DNA from: Pyropia yezoensis
Lineage: Eukaryota > Rhodophyta > Bangiophyceae > Bangiales > Bangiaceae
Direction of reading: 5' to 3'
Assembly: GCA_009829735.1 (NCBI GenBank)
Contig: CM020620.1
Location: forward strand, 18,992,354-19,056,353
DNA length: 64,000 nucleotides
The position numbers and the translations under genes are program-made. The notes beneath the pieces were generated by a model. It was not told the origin of the DNA. It searched no databases and saw only the letters and a list, made by a program, of their open reading frames with translations. Positions 1-10,996 of the stretch are shown here, in pieces. Positions within the stretch are counted from its first letter, which is position 1. Each line of letters starts with the position of its first letter.

Positions 1-975
1 CCGCCGCCACCCCACCCCCACCCCCACCCCCACCGCCGCCGCCCCCGCCCCCGCCCCCGCCCCCGCCGGCACCGTCGGCCGAGGCGCCCGCGCCGCCAGC
101 AGCAGCAGCCGCCGCAGCAGCAGCGGTGGCGGCGGCGGCGGCCGACCCAGACTTTGACCGCTTCCGCGACGGCGCCGACCCGCCGCCGCCGCCGCCGCCG
201 CCCGACGTGGCCGCCCCGCCGCCGCCGCCGCCCGCAGCCGCCCCCGACGGGGGGCGGGCGGCGGTGGCCCCCCCCCGGGGGCGGCGCCCCCCCCCCCCCC
301 GGGGGGCGTTGTCAGCGCGCCCACCCCCCCGGCGCCTCCCCCTCCCCCTCCCCCCCCGGAGGGGGAGACCCCGCCGGCGGCGTGCCGTCCCGCCGCCGCT
401 TGGCCGCCGCCCGCCCGTCGGCGGCACCGCCACCGCCACCGCCACCGGCGCCGCCACCGCCACCGGCGCCCCCCCCCCCCCCCCCCCCCCACCCCCCCAC
501 CCCCCCCCCAGCGGCCGCACCCCCCCCCCCGCGCCCCCTCCGCCAGCCGCTGCGGACGGCCGCCGGGGCGGCGCCTTGGCGGCGTGGCCGCCACCCCCCC
601 CCCCACCGCCGCCGCCCCCACCCCCACCGCCGCCGCCGGCCCCCCCCCCGGTGGCGGCGGCCGCGCCGGCGGGCGCCCCCCACTGGGCGTGGGGGGTGCC
701 CCCGGCGGCGGCCGCCCTGCCGGCGGGTAGCCGCCCCCCCCCACCGACGCCCGCCGGCCGTGGGCAGGGGGGGGCGGCGGCGGCAGCGGCGTCGGCGGCG
801 GCGGGGGGGTGGGGAGCCTCCCCCCCCCCCCGCCGCCGCCGCCGCCGCCCCTGCCGCCGCCGCCGCCGCCGCCGCCGCCGCTCCTACCACCGCCGCCGCC
901 ACCGCCACCGCCACCGCCGCCGCCACCGCTGCGGCCACCGCCGCCACCGCTGCGGCCACCGCCGCCACCGCCGCT

Positions 976-1013
<38 letters not shown>

Positions 1014-1100
1014 TGCCACTCCCACCCCCACCGTCGGCGGTGCCACCACGGCGCGACGGGTCCATGGCCCGTCGGCGGCGGGCGTCTGCGCGACGCGCCG
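1..1100 (+). other. Low-complexity Ala/Pro-rich sequence, possibly the 3' part of a coding region entering from the left
   Basis: The first ~270 bases can be read on the plus strand as an Ala- and Pro-rich protein with one less trivial patch (DPDFDRFRDGADP, about 148-186). Beyond that, every frame on both strands is open and consists of Ala, Pro, Gly or Arg runs, because the DNA is nearly pure GCC/CCG/CCC repeats. No frame can be preferred and homopolymer runs make frame tracking unreliable. It could equally be non-coding simple sequence. I assign no function. Confidence 0.25.
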
Positions 1101-1440
1101 GCAGGTGGCGGTGGGTGGGGGGGGGGGGGGGGGGGGGGGGGCGCGCGGCTCTGCCCGCCCCGCGCCTGCCTGCCGCGCGCGCCAGTCCCCCCCCTCCCAG
1201 GCAGCAGCCGCGAGACCCCCTCGCCGGCGGCCCCGCGGCAGCGCGCGCGCGCTCCCGCCGCGCCGCCATTGCGCCCGCACGACGGGGGGGGGGTGCCCCG
1301 GTGGGGGGCCATGCAAATTGGGTTGGAAGGGGGGGGGGCGTGTGGCTGTAAGCAGGTTCATTCTTTCAGTTGGCCACTTCTCCTCTGTTGTCCCTGCTGA
1401 TGAACGGGTGGGGGGGGGGGGGGGGGGGGGGGTGTATCTA

Positions 1441-1649
1441 CAGTCATTCCCCGATGATGACCCACCCCAATGGCGAGCATTACAGCTGCCGGCGCCGCGA
1501 CGCCAGGTGCGTGCTCGCCAATCAATCGCTCCAAAAAAAGCCGCCCGCGCCTCTCTCGCTGCTCTGAATGACTGTGGAAGACTGTCGGCCAACTCCTTAT
1601 AGGCCCACCTGGGCTTATACGGAGGTGGTACAAGGTCGGGGATTGACTA
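1441..1649 (-). mobile_element. MITE copy A, Tc1/mariner-like (TA target site)
   Basis: A ~209 bp non-coding element flanked by TA at 1439-1440 and 1650-1651. The ends are inverted repeats: CAGTCATTCCCCGA at the left and, on the other strand, TAGTCAATCCCCGA at the right. The interior matches the reverse complement of 34,065-34,276 almost throughout. TIRs starting CAGT with a TA duplication are typical of Tc1/mariner (IS630) elements. There is no transposase, so it would need help in trans. Confidence 0.75.
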
Positions 1650-1651
1650 TA

Positions 1652-2138
1652 TGTATATGAATATGATAGGGGGGTGGTGCCCCTTTCCTCCCCACCGGCA
1701 GTGCAAACCCCGTGGGATCCGGCAGAGAGGCCGCCCACGGCTGGCGCCAACCCGCGCTGGCGCTTGGAGCGCGCGCACTGTCTTGACCCGGGACGCGGGG
1801 ATCCCTGAAGGGACCCCACTGCTGGGGCGCCCCCACGCGGCGGGTGGGACGGTCCCCGTGGGCTACGGGGGACGGCGGCGCTGTGCCGACGGGTCGTGTC
1901 TGCCGGGGCACCCTGGCCGGCGCCATTCCCCTGGTCTATTGGGCACGGCATCCTGTCTCACGCTCACTCCCCCGCCGCCTCCCCCCCGCCCACTGCCTAC
2001 CCATTGCGTCGGTTTTGACAGTCCCCGTGTGGCCGCCGAGTGGCCGGCGGCTGCGTGGGCGGCGGCCGTGGCCGTGGCCGTGGCCGTGGGGCCGAGGCCG
2101 TGGCGGCGGTGGCGTCGGCGGTGGCTGTGGCTGTGGCT

Positions 2139-2169
<31 letters not shown>

Positions 2170-2263
2170 TGGTGGTGGTTGTGGTGGCAGTGGCGGGGGC
2201 GGCGGCGGCGGCGGCGGTGGCGGCGGTGGCGGCGCCCCCCCCGTCGCCTCCCCGGCGGTGGGC
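1652..2263. other. 5' region of the TRAIP-like gene, with GGC/GTG simple repeats
   Basis: This stretch holds GTGGCC- and GGTGGC-type repeats (about 2060-2235) directly before the chosen ATG of the RING gene. The reading frame stays open back to an ATG at 1844, which would add a Gly-rich leader of 140 residues. I treat it as 5' UTR/promoter because it is only simple sequence, but an N-terminal extension cannot be ruled out. Confidence 0.4.
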
Positions 2264-4604
2264 ATGAGCCGGACCGCCGACTTACGCCGGTCGGCACTGG
2301 AGCTGGCCGCCGCCGGCCGGGCCGCCCAGGTGACCGCCGCGCGTGCTGCCAAGGGCGATGGCGGCGGCGCCGCCGCCGCCGCCGCCGCGGGGGGCGCCCC
2401 CGCCGACACCACCCCCGAGACGTGCGCGGTCTGTCTCAACACGCTGTGCCTGCCCGCCGCGACGACGCCGTGTGGGCATGTCTTTCATGCGAATTGTATT
2501 GCGCAGTCGCTGGAGTATTCCATGTGCGTTAGGAGGGGGCAATGGGAGAGGGTGGGGGGGCTTGGGCGGTGGTGCATGCTGTGAGAGAAGGGGGGGGGGG
2601 GGGGTGGGGAGGGACGGGGATGAACTGGGGGGAGGCTATTTGTACAGGCCGCCTCTGCGCTGCTGGACGGGAGGGTGAAGCACCAGCTGGTCTCTGTGAC
2701 TGCGCTGCGCGACCTGGGCCGGCTCGCTCACACCCCGCCCCCGGCCACTCCATCGTTGCCTCGCCCCCAATCTGCCTGGTGACTTGGTATCGCTGGCTTT
2801 TTGTTTCTTCTATGTGTCCCCTTCACCCCCTTCCCTGCCTACCTGCTGGCTCGTGCGCAGGGAGTGCCCCCTCTGCCGCTGCAAGCCGGCCTCGTGGAAT
2901 GAGCGCCGACGATCCGGCTTCATCACCCCCCTATGCAATGGCCTGCCCGACGAAGCGACCTTGGCGGCCATCCAGGAGGGCGGCGGCGGCGCAGGAGGCT
3001 GTGCCGGTGGGCACAGCGCCCCCCCCCCCCCGGCCGCCCCCCCACCCCCCTCCCCTGAATATTCACGTGCGGCCATTGAGGCGGCCGCCGTTGCGTCCAC
3101 GGCCGTGGAAGGGTGGATTGAGCGGGTGCGTGAGTTCCTTGGCCGCCTCGCCGAGGTCGACGCCCTCTGTACTGCCGCCGCCACAGAGGTAGCCGCCGCC
3201 CGCTGCGCCGCCGCGACGGCCGACGCGGCGGCCGCGGCGTCGGCCGCGGAGGCCGCCGCCGCCGAGGAGCGCGCGCGCGCCAAGTACGCGCAAGCGTCGC
3301 GGCAGGCGGCGCTGGACTCGGAAAAGGCGGCGCGCGCGCGGGAGCGGCTCGACGCCGAGGCGCGGCAGGCGCAGGCGTCGACGGCGGCGCTGAGCCGGCA
3401 GCAAAAGGAGGCGGCCGCCGAGGCGGCCGCCGCGCGGGAGGCCATGGCCGCCGCCACTGCCGCGGCGGCCACCGTCGAGCAGGAGCGCCGGGCGGTGCGC
3501 AACGAGGCGGCGGCGCTGCGGCGGCGGGCCGACTCGCAGGCGCGGGCGCTCGACGCCCTCAAGCGCCGTGCGGCGGCCGAGGCGACGGAGCGGGCGCAGC
3601 TGGGCGGGGCGGCCACCCTTGCACTCCGCGCGGACAATGAGGCCCTCCGGGAGCGGGTGGGGGTGCTGGAGGGGGAGCTCGCCGCCGCCCGCTCCCGCGC
3701 CGAGTCGGTGGTGGCGGCGGCGGGCGCGCTCGCGCCCGACGGCTGGTTTGACCCGGGTGGCCGCGGGGGGGACGCTGTTGCCGCTGCCGCCGCCGCGGCC
3801 GCGCGTGGCGGCGCCGGCCGCCCGCGGTCCGCGGCCTTCGCGGGGGTGGGCGGCTTTGAGGCGCTGCCGCCGGCGCGGGCGGCGGCGTCCGCGGCAGCGG
3901 GCGGGGTGGGCGGCCGCAAGCGCCGCCGCCCTGGCGTGACGCCCTTGTCGCTGGCAGACGCGGCGACGGCGGCCACTGCTGGCGCCGGCAACGTGGGGGG
4001 GGGGGCGGGGGGGGGCGGCAAGTCCGCCGCCACCACCGCCACCGCCACCGCTGCGGCGGGTCGGCCCCGGCCGCCTGCGTCGGCATCGTCGGCGGCGGCG
4101 ACAGCGGGCTCGGGGCTAGGCTTGGCCGCCGCCAACGCGGCTGCGACCGCCTCGCCGGGCACGTGGCGGGCGTCGGCCGCCTCGGCGAGGGGCACCCCGC
4201 CGCCGCCCGTCCCGACCTGGGATGATGAGGCCAGCCGGGGGGGGGGGTGGGGGCTGTCCACCCCCCGCCCCACCGCCCGTCCCGCCCCCGTGGCTGCCCC
4301 CGCCGCCGCCGCCGCCCCCGCTGCGGCCACCGCCCCCGCTGCCGCCGTCGCCCCAGCTGCGACGGCGCCCTCACCGTCGCGGGTGTCCCCGCCACCGCCG
4401 TCGCGCCCCCCACCCACGCGGGCGGCGCCGCAGCGCGCGCCCGCGCGGTGTGGCCTGGAGGGGGCGATGGCCACGCTCGCGGCGGTGGCTGGGGAGCGGA
4501 AGCCGCAGGTGGCGACGCCCCGGCCGCCGTCTGGGCTGGGCGGCCAAATGAAGCTGAGCTCTTTCTTTGGTGGGGGGGGGGGACGCTCCGCCGCTCGGCT
4601 GTGA
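2264..4604 (+). CDS. RING-H2 E3 ubiquitin ligase with coiled coil and C-terminal PIP box (TRAIP-like)
   Basis: Model: join(2264..2523, 2861..4604), 667 aa. The intron (337 bp) starts GTGCGT and ends GCGCAG; the phase fits and restores the last RING cysteine pair. Residues ~54-95 form a RING of the C3H2C3 type (CAVC, CGHVFHANC, ECPLC), so it should bind an E2 and transfer ubiquitin. A long Ala/Glu/Arg-rich coiled coil follows (about residues 115-310), then a low-complexity Ala/Pro/Gly region. The tail has QMKLSSFF at 649-656, an exact match to the PCNA-interacting (PIP) consensus Q-x-x-[ILM]-x-x-aromatic-aromatic. RING at the N terminus, coiled coil, and PIP box at the extreme C terminus is the layout of TRAIP/NOPO, the replisome-associated E3 of animals and plants. 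Domain calls are firm; TRAIP orthology is inference. The start is the first ATG outside the Gly-rich leader. Confidence 0.82.
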
Positions 4605-5960
4605 GAGGGGGGCGTGCGGCGTGTGGCCAGCGCGAGTGGGAGGGGGGAAGGGGGGGGAGGGGACAGGGCGCACGCAGACGGCTGGTTGGCTGGGGACGCG
4701 GTGGCCAGCCGGCGTTACGGGGCCGGTGGATAGGGTAGCAGACTTACGCCGTCCTGCGAGGGCCTCCGTCGTCCTGTCGGCGGACGACGGCGGTAGCGCT
4801 AGACTGCGCGGGTGCAGAGCCCTGACCGCGGCCCGTGCGGGGCGGGCGGGGCGGCGGGTGGTCACCCGCGTATGGATGCGCTCCTCTTCCCCTGCGCCGG
4901 GGCGGTGCGGTGACATGTATTTAGCCGCACGGGAAGCGGGTGTGGCAGTAGAGCTATGCACCGGGAAGGCAACAGCAGTGATGACTTAAGGCTGCCCCAG
5001 TCCCAAGCACGGCATCGATTCGCCGGGCAGACCAGGCCGGGCGCTCGGCTCCAACCAAGGGAAGCCGTCAACGGGAGTGCTGGCTGTGCCCCGGCCACAC
5101 ATGGCCAGACGATCCGCCACCGCCTACCCATTTATGTATCCACACCCCCTTCGATGGTCACAACGGTCGCTGCCCGGGTCGTCTCGGCGGTGTGCTCCCC
5201 CCCAGGAGACACCCTCGCAGACCGCGCGTCCCGTCGAAGGGCACGCGCGCACCTCGGTCACGGCGGCAACGCAGAATGCGAAATCTCAGACCCACGGATC
5301 CAGCGAGGGGGGGGGGGTGCACGATCTGGTGTCGGCGTGACCTAAGCCCTCGGCGGGCGGCCCCCCACCCCCCCACCAACAGGCTCTGGTGGGGGGGTGG
5401 GCCGCCACAATTCCGTGTACGGCCCCGTGGAGGTCAGCTGGAGATCTCTGTGCCCAGAGACCCCACTGCCCCTCGGCAGCTGGGACCCCGCCGGCGGCAC
5501 GCGTCCGGAGCTGCGCGGAGGAGCTGCGTCGACCCGGGGGGGCCCCCCGCCGGCCCCACACGCCCACAAGCCCCCCCCCCCCGCCAACACGTGCGGCGGG
5601 GACATCTGCCCCATCGACGACGGTCGGTCAGAATTGCTGCAGGCGACGTGCTGGGACCCCCACGTAACCACGGAAGCCACATCCCCTCATCGCATCCTCC
5701 CCGGTTGTGTGCCCGCCCCCCACCATTCGCTACAGACATCAAGAGCAACCGCGTCCCCGACAGTGCGGGTGTGATCAGCGTGCTTTCTTCCCCCCCCTCC
5801 TCTTACCGTTGTGAGTCTCTTTACCTCCCGTAGCTCCCCCGCCACATCCTGTCACGACCGGCCTTGGAGAGGAGACGTGCGTTTCTCCCCATCTCAACCG
5901 GCCGCCACACCCCCCCCCCCCCCCCCCCCCCGCGCTCCCGCACACCCCCCGCCGGCCATC
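4605..5960. other. Intergenic, no gene seen; contains one strong hairpin
   Basis: Between the TRAIP-like gene and the next gene I see no supportable coding sequence. A G-rich/C-rich hairpin lies at about 5356-5406: GGCGG, C6, ACCCCCCCACCA pairs across a short loop with TGGTGGGGGGGTGGG and CCGCC. A run of 22 C at 5910-5931 precedes the next ATG by 29 bases. Confidence 0.5.
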
Positions 5961-6458
5961 ATGGGACGCTCCACCAACACCGCGATGCCCGCGATCGCCC
6001 TCGCCCCCGCGGTGCCCGCCGTGGGCAATGCCTTCGCTGCCGCCGCCGTGGTGGTGATGGGTTCGGCAGCCGCCGGCCCGCTGCGCGTAGAGATGCCCAA
6101 GATGCCCAAGATGCCCGCCATGCCCAAGCTGGAGCTCCCCTCCCTGGGCAAGAAGGCGCCCGCCAAGGGCAAGAAGCCCGCTGCGACCTTCATTGATGAC
6201 AACCCCAACGCGAGGAAGCGGGTGGCCGCGCCGCGGTCGGCCGACACCAAGGTCCGCGCCGGCACCGGCGGGGATGTGGCCAAGGGCGCCAACGCCCCGA
6301 CGCTGGCCGAGATTCAGAAGTCACGCGCGACACCGGGGGTTGTTATCAAGGACGCGGCTGGGACGTCGGACTGGAAGGCCTTCCCGCAGCGCCGCATGCC
6401 GGGCGCCAACATGTCCAAGTTCCGCGAGCTGGCGGGCGAGATGAAGCTGCCGGAGTAA
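5961..6458 (+). CDS. Small basic protein of unknown function, possibly organelle-targeted
   Basis: 165 aa, single exon, ATG at 5961 just after a C22 run. I do not recognise the family. Residues ~1-45 are Ala/Val-rich with few charges and contain a hydrophobic patch (AFAAAAVVVMGSAAAG), which could be a plastid or mitochondrial targeting or thylakoid-transfer sequence. Next comes a short Met-Pro-Lys repeat (MPKMPKMPAMPK), then a Lys/Gly/Pro-rich linker and a more conserved-looking C-terminal half with mixed charges (TLAEIQKS, GTSDWKAFPQRR, SKFRELAGEMKLPE). Codon use and the defined C-terminal half make it look real. The 3' flank to about 7.6 kb is T-rich on this strand, as expected for a 3' UTR. 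Confidence 0.65.
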   Translation: MGRSTNTAMPAIALAPAVPAVGNAFAAAAVVVMGSAAAGPLRVEMPKMPKMPAMPKLELPSLGKKAPAKGKKPAATFIDDNPNARKRVAAPRSADTKVRAGTGGDVAKGANAPTLAEIQKSRATPGVVIKDAAGTSDWKAFPQRRMPGANMSKFRELAGEMKLPE

Positions 6459-7646
6459 GCGCGTGCCGCCGGGTCGCAATGGTGCTGCGTGTGCGAGTGC
6501 GATAGATCTTTTGGGGCCGGTTGTCGTCATCGGGGCGCTTCCGGGAGGATGGGGCAATCTGGGGCTGGGGGGCTTTGGTGTACAGGCTGCGACCGGTCTT
6601 TGGGGTGTTGGGGGAGTGCCCAACCGGGTTGGCTCCACGCCGGTGACGGTGCACCTGGGGTATTGGGAGGATGGAAGTGGGGCGACGAGCAGAGGTGGCG
6701 GGACGAGATGGGATGGCCCGTCTCTACCTTGCGGCCCCTGAGCGTGAGCAGGGGACGTGGACTGTGGGTCATGCCTATTTGGTGTGTGATGTTTGTGTGC
6801 TGGTCTTGGTTGTTCCAGACCCGGGTGCTGGATTCCACGTATCGTATCTTTTCTTGTGACGCTGCATCGGTTTGGCTCTTCTCTTTTGCCTGCTTGGCTC
6901 CTCCTCGGAGGGGAGGTTCGCTTGTTAGTTCTGCCCCCTGGGACACACTTTTTTTTCTTCCACTTTCGAGTGCACCGGCCCGTCCTGTGTACCCTTGCGA
7001 CACGGCGTGGGCGCTCTTCCCTGTCGGTGGGCGGGCCTGTGTTGGCAACGTCTTGCATCATTCATTGTGGCGCTCGTGGGGATCTCATACGCCCGACCCT
7101 GTCGTGAAAACCGAGACGTGCGGGTCGCTATTTGCACCCAAGATGTACGTCTGCAGGCGTACGTCTGGACTCTCTTGGGGCACGCATCTCGCTTGCATGT
7201 ATTCTTGCGCAAACGCGAACAAGCGCCACTGCACAGATGCGAACAAGTGCCACTGGACGCCCCAGTTTAGGCCGGCAGCGGTAACGGAGTGCAACAGTGC
7301 AATCAGCCATCAGTACATGATAACCGGGTTGTGCACAGTGCTTGAGTCTCCTTCCCAAGAGCGCGGCATCGTCTACTACCTAGGACGCATGCAGCCGCTG
7401 GATAACAACGGCTGACTGCCTATGCGAATGTTGGACGACGAACAAGCTGTATGTACATGGCAAGAGGCAAGAAGCAAGTAAACGCAAGGCAGAGAACGCT
7501 CAATCCTGAGACAAAGGAACGCAGTGGATAGAAACAAATAAGCCTCAGCAGGAGCCAGGATGGCAGCAGCGGCCAACGTGCAGCCCATACAACCCACGAG
7601 CATGACAGCAAGACGCCGCACAGAGCACTCGGCTGCTGGCCCACTC
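6459..7646. other. 3' flanks of two convergent genes; no gene seen
   Basis: T-rich on the plus strand, with long but compositionally empty open frames (for example a Trp/Cys/Ser-rich 308-codon frame from 6489). It lies between the convergent ends of the 5961 gene and the COPI-associated gene. At about 7214-7255 a unit GCGAACAAGYGCCACTG occurs twice, 24 bp apart. Nothing else is supportable. Confidence 0.45.
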
Positions 7647-8475
7647 TTAGATAGCAATGTCTGGGTTGGCAGCTGGTGGGTTCTTCCGACCACCGAAGAT
7701 GCCACCGCCGCTGGCGCTGCCAGCCCCGACACCCCCTGCGCCTCCACGTACGGTTGGGGCCTCCACGTCCCCGCCCCCTGAGTTGATGGAAGGCCCGCAA
7801 AAGAAGAGTAACGCCGAGACCCCACATGCAATGACGCCCGCGACAATCAGCAATATTCCGCTGACAGAGCTAGTGTTTGAAAAGCCCATGGATAAGGCCA
7901 GCGTGCCCGCAAAAAAGGTGAAGAAGCCCCGGCCCTTCACGCCCATCAGGAATCTGCATGGTCGTTGAGACGCGACCGAGATATAGAGTAACAACAAAAA
8001 AATGAACAACGCGGGCGGCAGACACAAAAGCAAGCGTCACAGCATAACAGACTCACATTAGAGAATAGGATGAGGTCAGTGTATGCCCCTCTCCACGTAA
8101 GGCCAGGAGACCCAGACAACCCAGCGTTAGTCACCATCAAGTGGTAATCCAACACCCCAGACCAGCAAACACGACCGGAGTGCCACGGCAAGCGCCCAGC
8201 AATCGGGTAGTAAGCAGCTACACAACGTACCCAAACTGGCTGGCCATGCACGACGGCCATTCTAGCTCGGCTAGAATCAGAAGCACCCCGAAAACTGCAA
8301 CCCAGATCAGCAGCACAAAGAACTCTGGGTCGTCGAACGCTCCAACAAACAGCCGGATGATGCGGAACACCGCCGACCCGATGAGCAGAGCGCCAGACAC
8401 GAGCGTGCCTATCCGCACGTAAAGTGCAGGGTTGCTGCATGGGCCGCAGGACGAGAAGCGACCGCCGCCTTCCAT
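7647..8475 (-). CDS. COPI-associated / TVP15-like Golgi membrane protein
   Basis: Model: complement(join(7647..7953, 8231..8475)), 183 aa. The 277 bp intron begins GTACGT and ends TGCAG, and splicing restores the conserved junction FGFLMGVKGRGFFTFFAG. Four hydrophobic segments follow in order: around VRIGTLVSGALLIGS, FFVLLIWVAVFGVLLIL, GFFTFFAGTLALSMGF and SGILLIVAGVIACGVSALLFF. The arrangement of an acidic/aromatic loop (AELEW), then FGF and a G-R-G-F-F motif before TM3, is that of the COPI-associated protein family (Pfam COPI_assoc, yeast Tvp15), small tetraspanning Golgi/endosome proteins. The cytosolic tail is Gly-rich. The ATG at 8475 was chosen as the first one before TM1. It is divergent from pirin. 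Family assignment is from pattern memory, not a search. Confidence 0.75.
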
Positions 8476-9263
8476 TGAGAGCAGCACAAAGAACGAGACC
8501 TCAAAAAGATGCAGCCAGTGGATTGGTTGACCAGTTGCCCCCACAGGCTCTGGCAGAGGACGACGACACTCGACGGGACCGCCCAAAAGGCAAAACAGGG
8601 TCTGCTGGGCGTTCGCACGTCCTCCGTGAAAAATGAACGGCACCACCAGGAGAGGAAGGAAGAAGGCAGATGCCGAGAAAAGGTCACCGTCAAGAGGGCC
8701 ACGTCGTGAAAGTCCAAGTGGCAGGGTGAACAGTAGGTAAGCCCGGCGCGCATGCGGCCGTGCTCATGGGTGCTGGCAGGCAGGCGGCCAAGAGTGAACC
8801 GCCACCGGGAGAGGGCCATGAGGCGCCACGAGAGACGCCAGCACACACGACCCGGCAGACACTGCTGGCTCGAAGCATGGGCTACTTTTCGCCCGTGTCA
8901 TTGTCATCATTCGGATTGCTGATGGAATACATACGTACGCGCAAGTCGTGACGATGGAAGCCGCCCGCTCTGCCGCACCAGTGCCCACTTCTTCTCCCAC
9001 GCTCCCCTTTTAGTCTTACCCTTCGAGCTGCTACATGCAGTCGTGTTCCGCTTCGTCTGTTCTCCACACCCAAGGGTTGTCGAGCTCGTATTTCTCGCAT
9101 GCTGTTCTTCGTGGTGACCGGTTTGTGGCCCCACCCTTGTGGGTCACTCGCTCCCTCTCGCCTGGCCACGCTTCGTCGCTACTCTTTGAGCTCACCAAGC
9201 CGTGGTCTTGTTGGCAGACGTCTCTACCCCCTTCAGCCGACTCGCTTATCAATTCCTGTCCTG
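8476..9263. promoter_or_regulatory. Shared upstream region of divergent TVP15-like and pirin genes
   Basis: About 790 bp separate the two divergent starts. It is less G+C-extreme than its surroundings and strongly pyrimidine-rich on the plus strand from about 9000 on. No clear TATA box is visible. An in-frame ATG for pirin at 9099 means that part of it may be coding (see pirin). Confidence 0.4.
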
Positions 9264-10323
9264 ATGGCCTCTGCAGCAGCCCCGGCGGGTGCCGGTCGCA
9301 CAATTTCCCGAGTGGTGATGGCGCGGGAGCAGGCTGAGGGGGACGGCGCACGGGTGCGGCGAAGCATTGGCTCACGTGCCCTGCCAGACCTGGACCCCTT
9401 TTTGCTTCTTGACGAGTTCCGAGTCACACCCCCAGCTGGCTTTCCGACGCATCCACACCGTGGGATGCAGACTGTCACGTACATGCTATCTGGCGCTTTC
9501 CAACACGAGGTAGGCTGCGTGTTTCTCTTTTGCTGGTCTCTCGTCGCGTTGTATGCTGTTCTGTGAGCGTTCCTTGTGTTCTGCATGTCTCTGACACCCA
9601 CTTTCCTATTTGTCTGTTTGGTCGTACCATCCCGTGGGCTTGTAACTATTTCTGTCGCGTTCCCTCTGCATTGCTTGGTGCATGTCTGTTGCATGTGCAT
9701 TCCGTCCTCCGTGACAGGACAACAGGGGGAATGCTGGCATCATTGGACCGGGGTCCCTGCAATGGATGCTGGCAGGTTCAGGCCTCCAACACTCGGAGAT
9801 GCCCGCGACAGACGGCCCTAACATCGGGCTGCAGCTCTGGCTGACATTGCCAGCGGCGGACAAGATGAGACCGCCCGACTACCAGGAGGTGTCGGCCGAG
9901 TCTGTCCCTACGGCCACCTCTCCGGACGGTGCCACCCGTGTGCGCGTCCTTGCCGGAGATGCGTACGGGGTGATGGCGGCTGTGATTACGACGTCGCCCA
10001 TCCTATATCTGGATGTGGATATTGACGCTGGTGCGACGGCTACCTTGCCCGTCCCTGATGACTACGCTGGTTTTACGTACGTCTTGCGGGGCACCGGCAC
10101 GTTCGGCGTTAATGGTACGGCGGCCGAACACGGGTCATGCTGTCTGCTGGCAGACGGGGAGACCGGTGCCCTGTCGATCACGGCGGGGCCGCAGGGTATC
10201 CGCTTTGTGCTGGTGGCGGGCACGCCCGTACGGGAGCCCATCTTCAAGCACGGCCCTTTTGTCATGAACAGCCGCGAAGAGCTGCGGCAAGCATTTAAGG
10301 ACTACCAGAACGGGCTCTTTTAG
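9264..10323 (+). CDS. PIR: Pirin (cupin-superfamily iron protein)
   Basis: Model: join(9264..9509, 9718..10323), 283 aa. The 208 bp intron begins GTAGGC and ends GACAG, in phase 0. The N-terminal cupin holds the pirin metal site: HPHRG (two His) before the intron, and GLQHSEMP after it, giving the third His and the Glu. After the intron, DNRGNAGIIGPGSLQWM is the family signature. A C-terminal cupin-like half follows (residues ~160-283), ending in the usual region around PIFKHGPFVMNSREE. Pirins are non-haem iron proteins acting as transcriptional co-regulators or as quercetinase-like enzymes; sequence alone does not say which. An upstream in-frame ATG (9099) would add 55 residues rich in Arg, Ser and Leu with no acidic residue, a plausible organelle presequence, though the pyrimidine-rich DNA may produce that by chance. 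Confidence 0.94.
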
Positions 10324-10996
10324 TGAGTCCTGTGCCACTTTGATGACGGTTTGTTGCTAGAGTCGTGGTGCACAGGGTCATCAACGTTTGGTCGGGCCCC
10401 TGGCGCTGATGTGTTTTTCTTCTTGAGCATTGTATTACTTGCAGCAACACGGTCTTGCATCTGCGTGCCCGACTGCGAGCCTCACCACGCTCTCTTGGTC
10501 TATGACCGCCCTGTTTGCATGTTTTAGGAAGTTCTTGCAGCGTCTTGTGTCGCAGAACTCACTTCTGCCGACCAAGACCAGGTGCGCGTAGTCCAGAGAG
10601 CTTCTGCATTGCAACAAAGACAACAGTATTACACAAGCCTAGACGGAACCTATACACTCGAAAAAGACGCACGGCGGCGCGGATGCTCGACCAGCATGCG
10701 CGGCGAGTAGAGAATCACACAAATCACGGCGTCTATCCTACGAAACACAGACGGGCGCGCCGCCCTGGGCGCTGCCAATCACGCGCTCCTATCCCCGGTC
10801 GGGGTGGCGCGCGCCACCGCCAGACAGCCCCCAAACATCCGCACGACAGCACTTGACAATCCCGACCCCCGGGGCGCGCGTGCAGCAGCAAGAGCCGTGG
10901 GCGCAGGAGCAACATGAGGGTGTACGGCAGGTGCGCCGCAGCTGCCCGCGTACACCCTCCTTGAAGAAATCCTCTACCGGGTTGGCCGCGTGGCCT
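10324..10996. other. Convergent 3' flanks of pirin and the Ubl gene
   Basis: Non-coding as far as I can see: short chance frames only, no repeat of note. Confidence 0.4.

Noticed and set aside
6489-7415. 308-codon plus-strand frame
   Set aside because: Trp/Cys/Ser-rich with no domain; it lies in the T-rich 3' flank of the 5961 gene.
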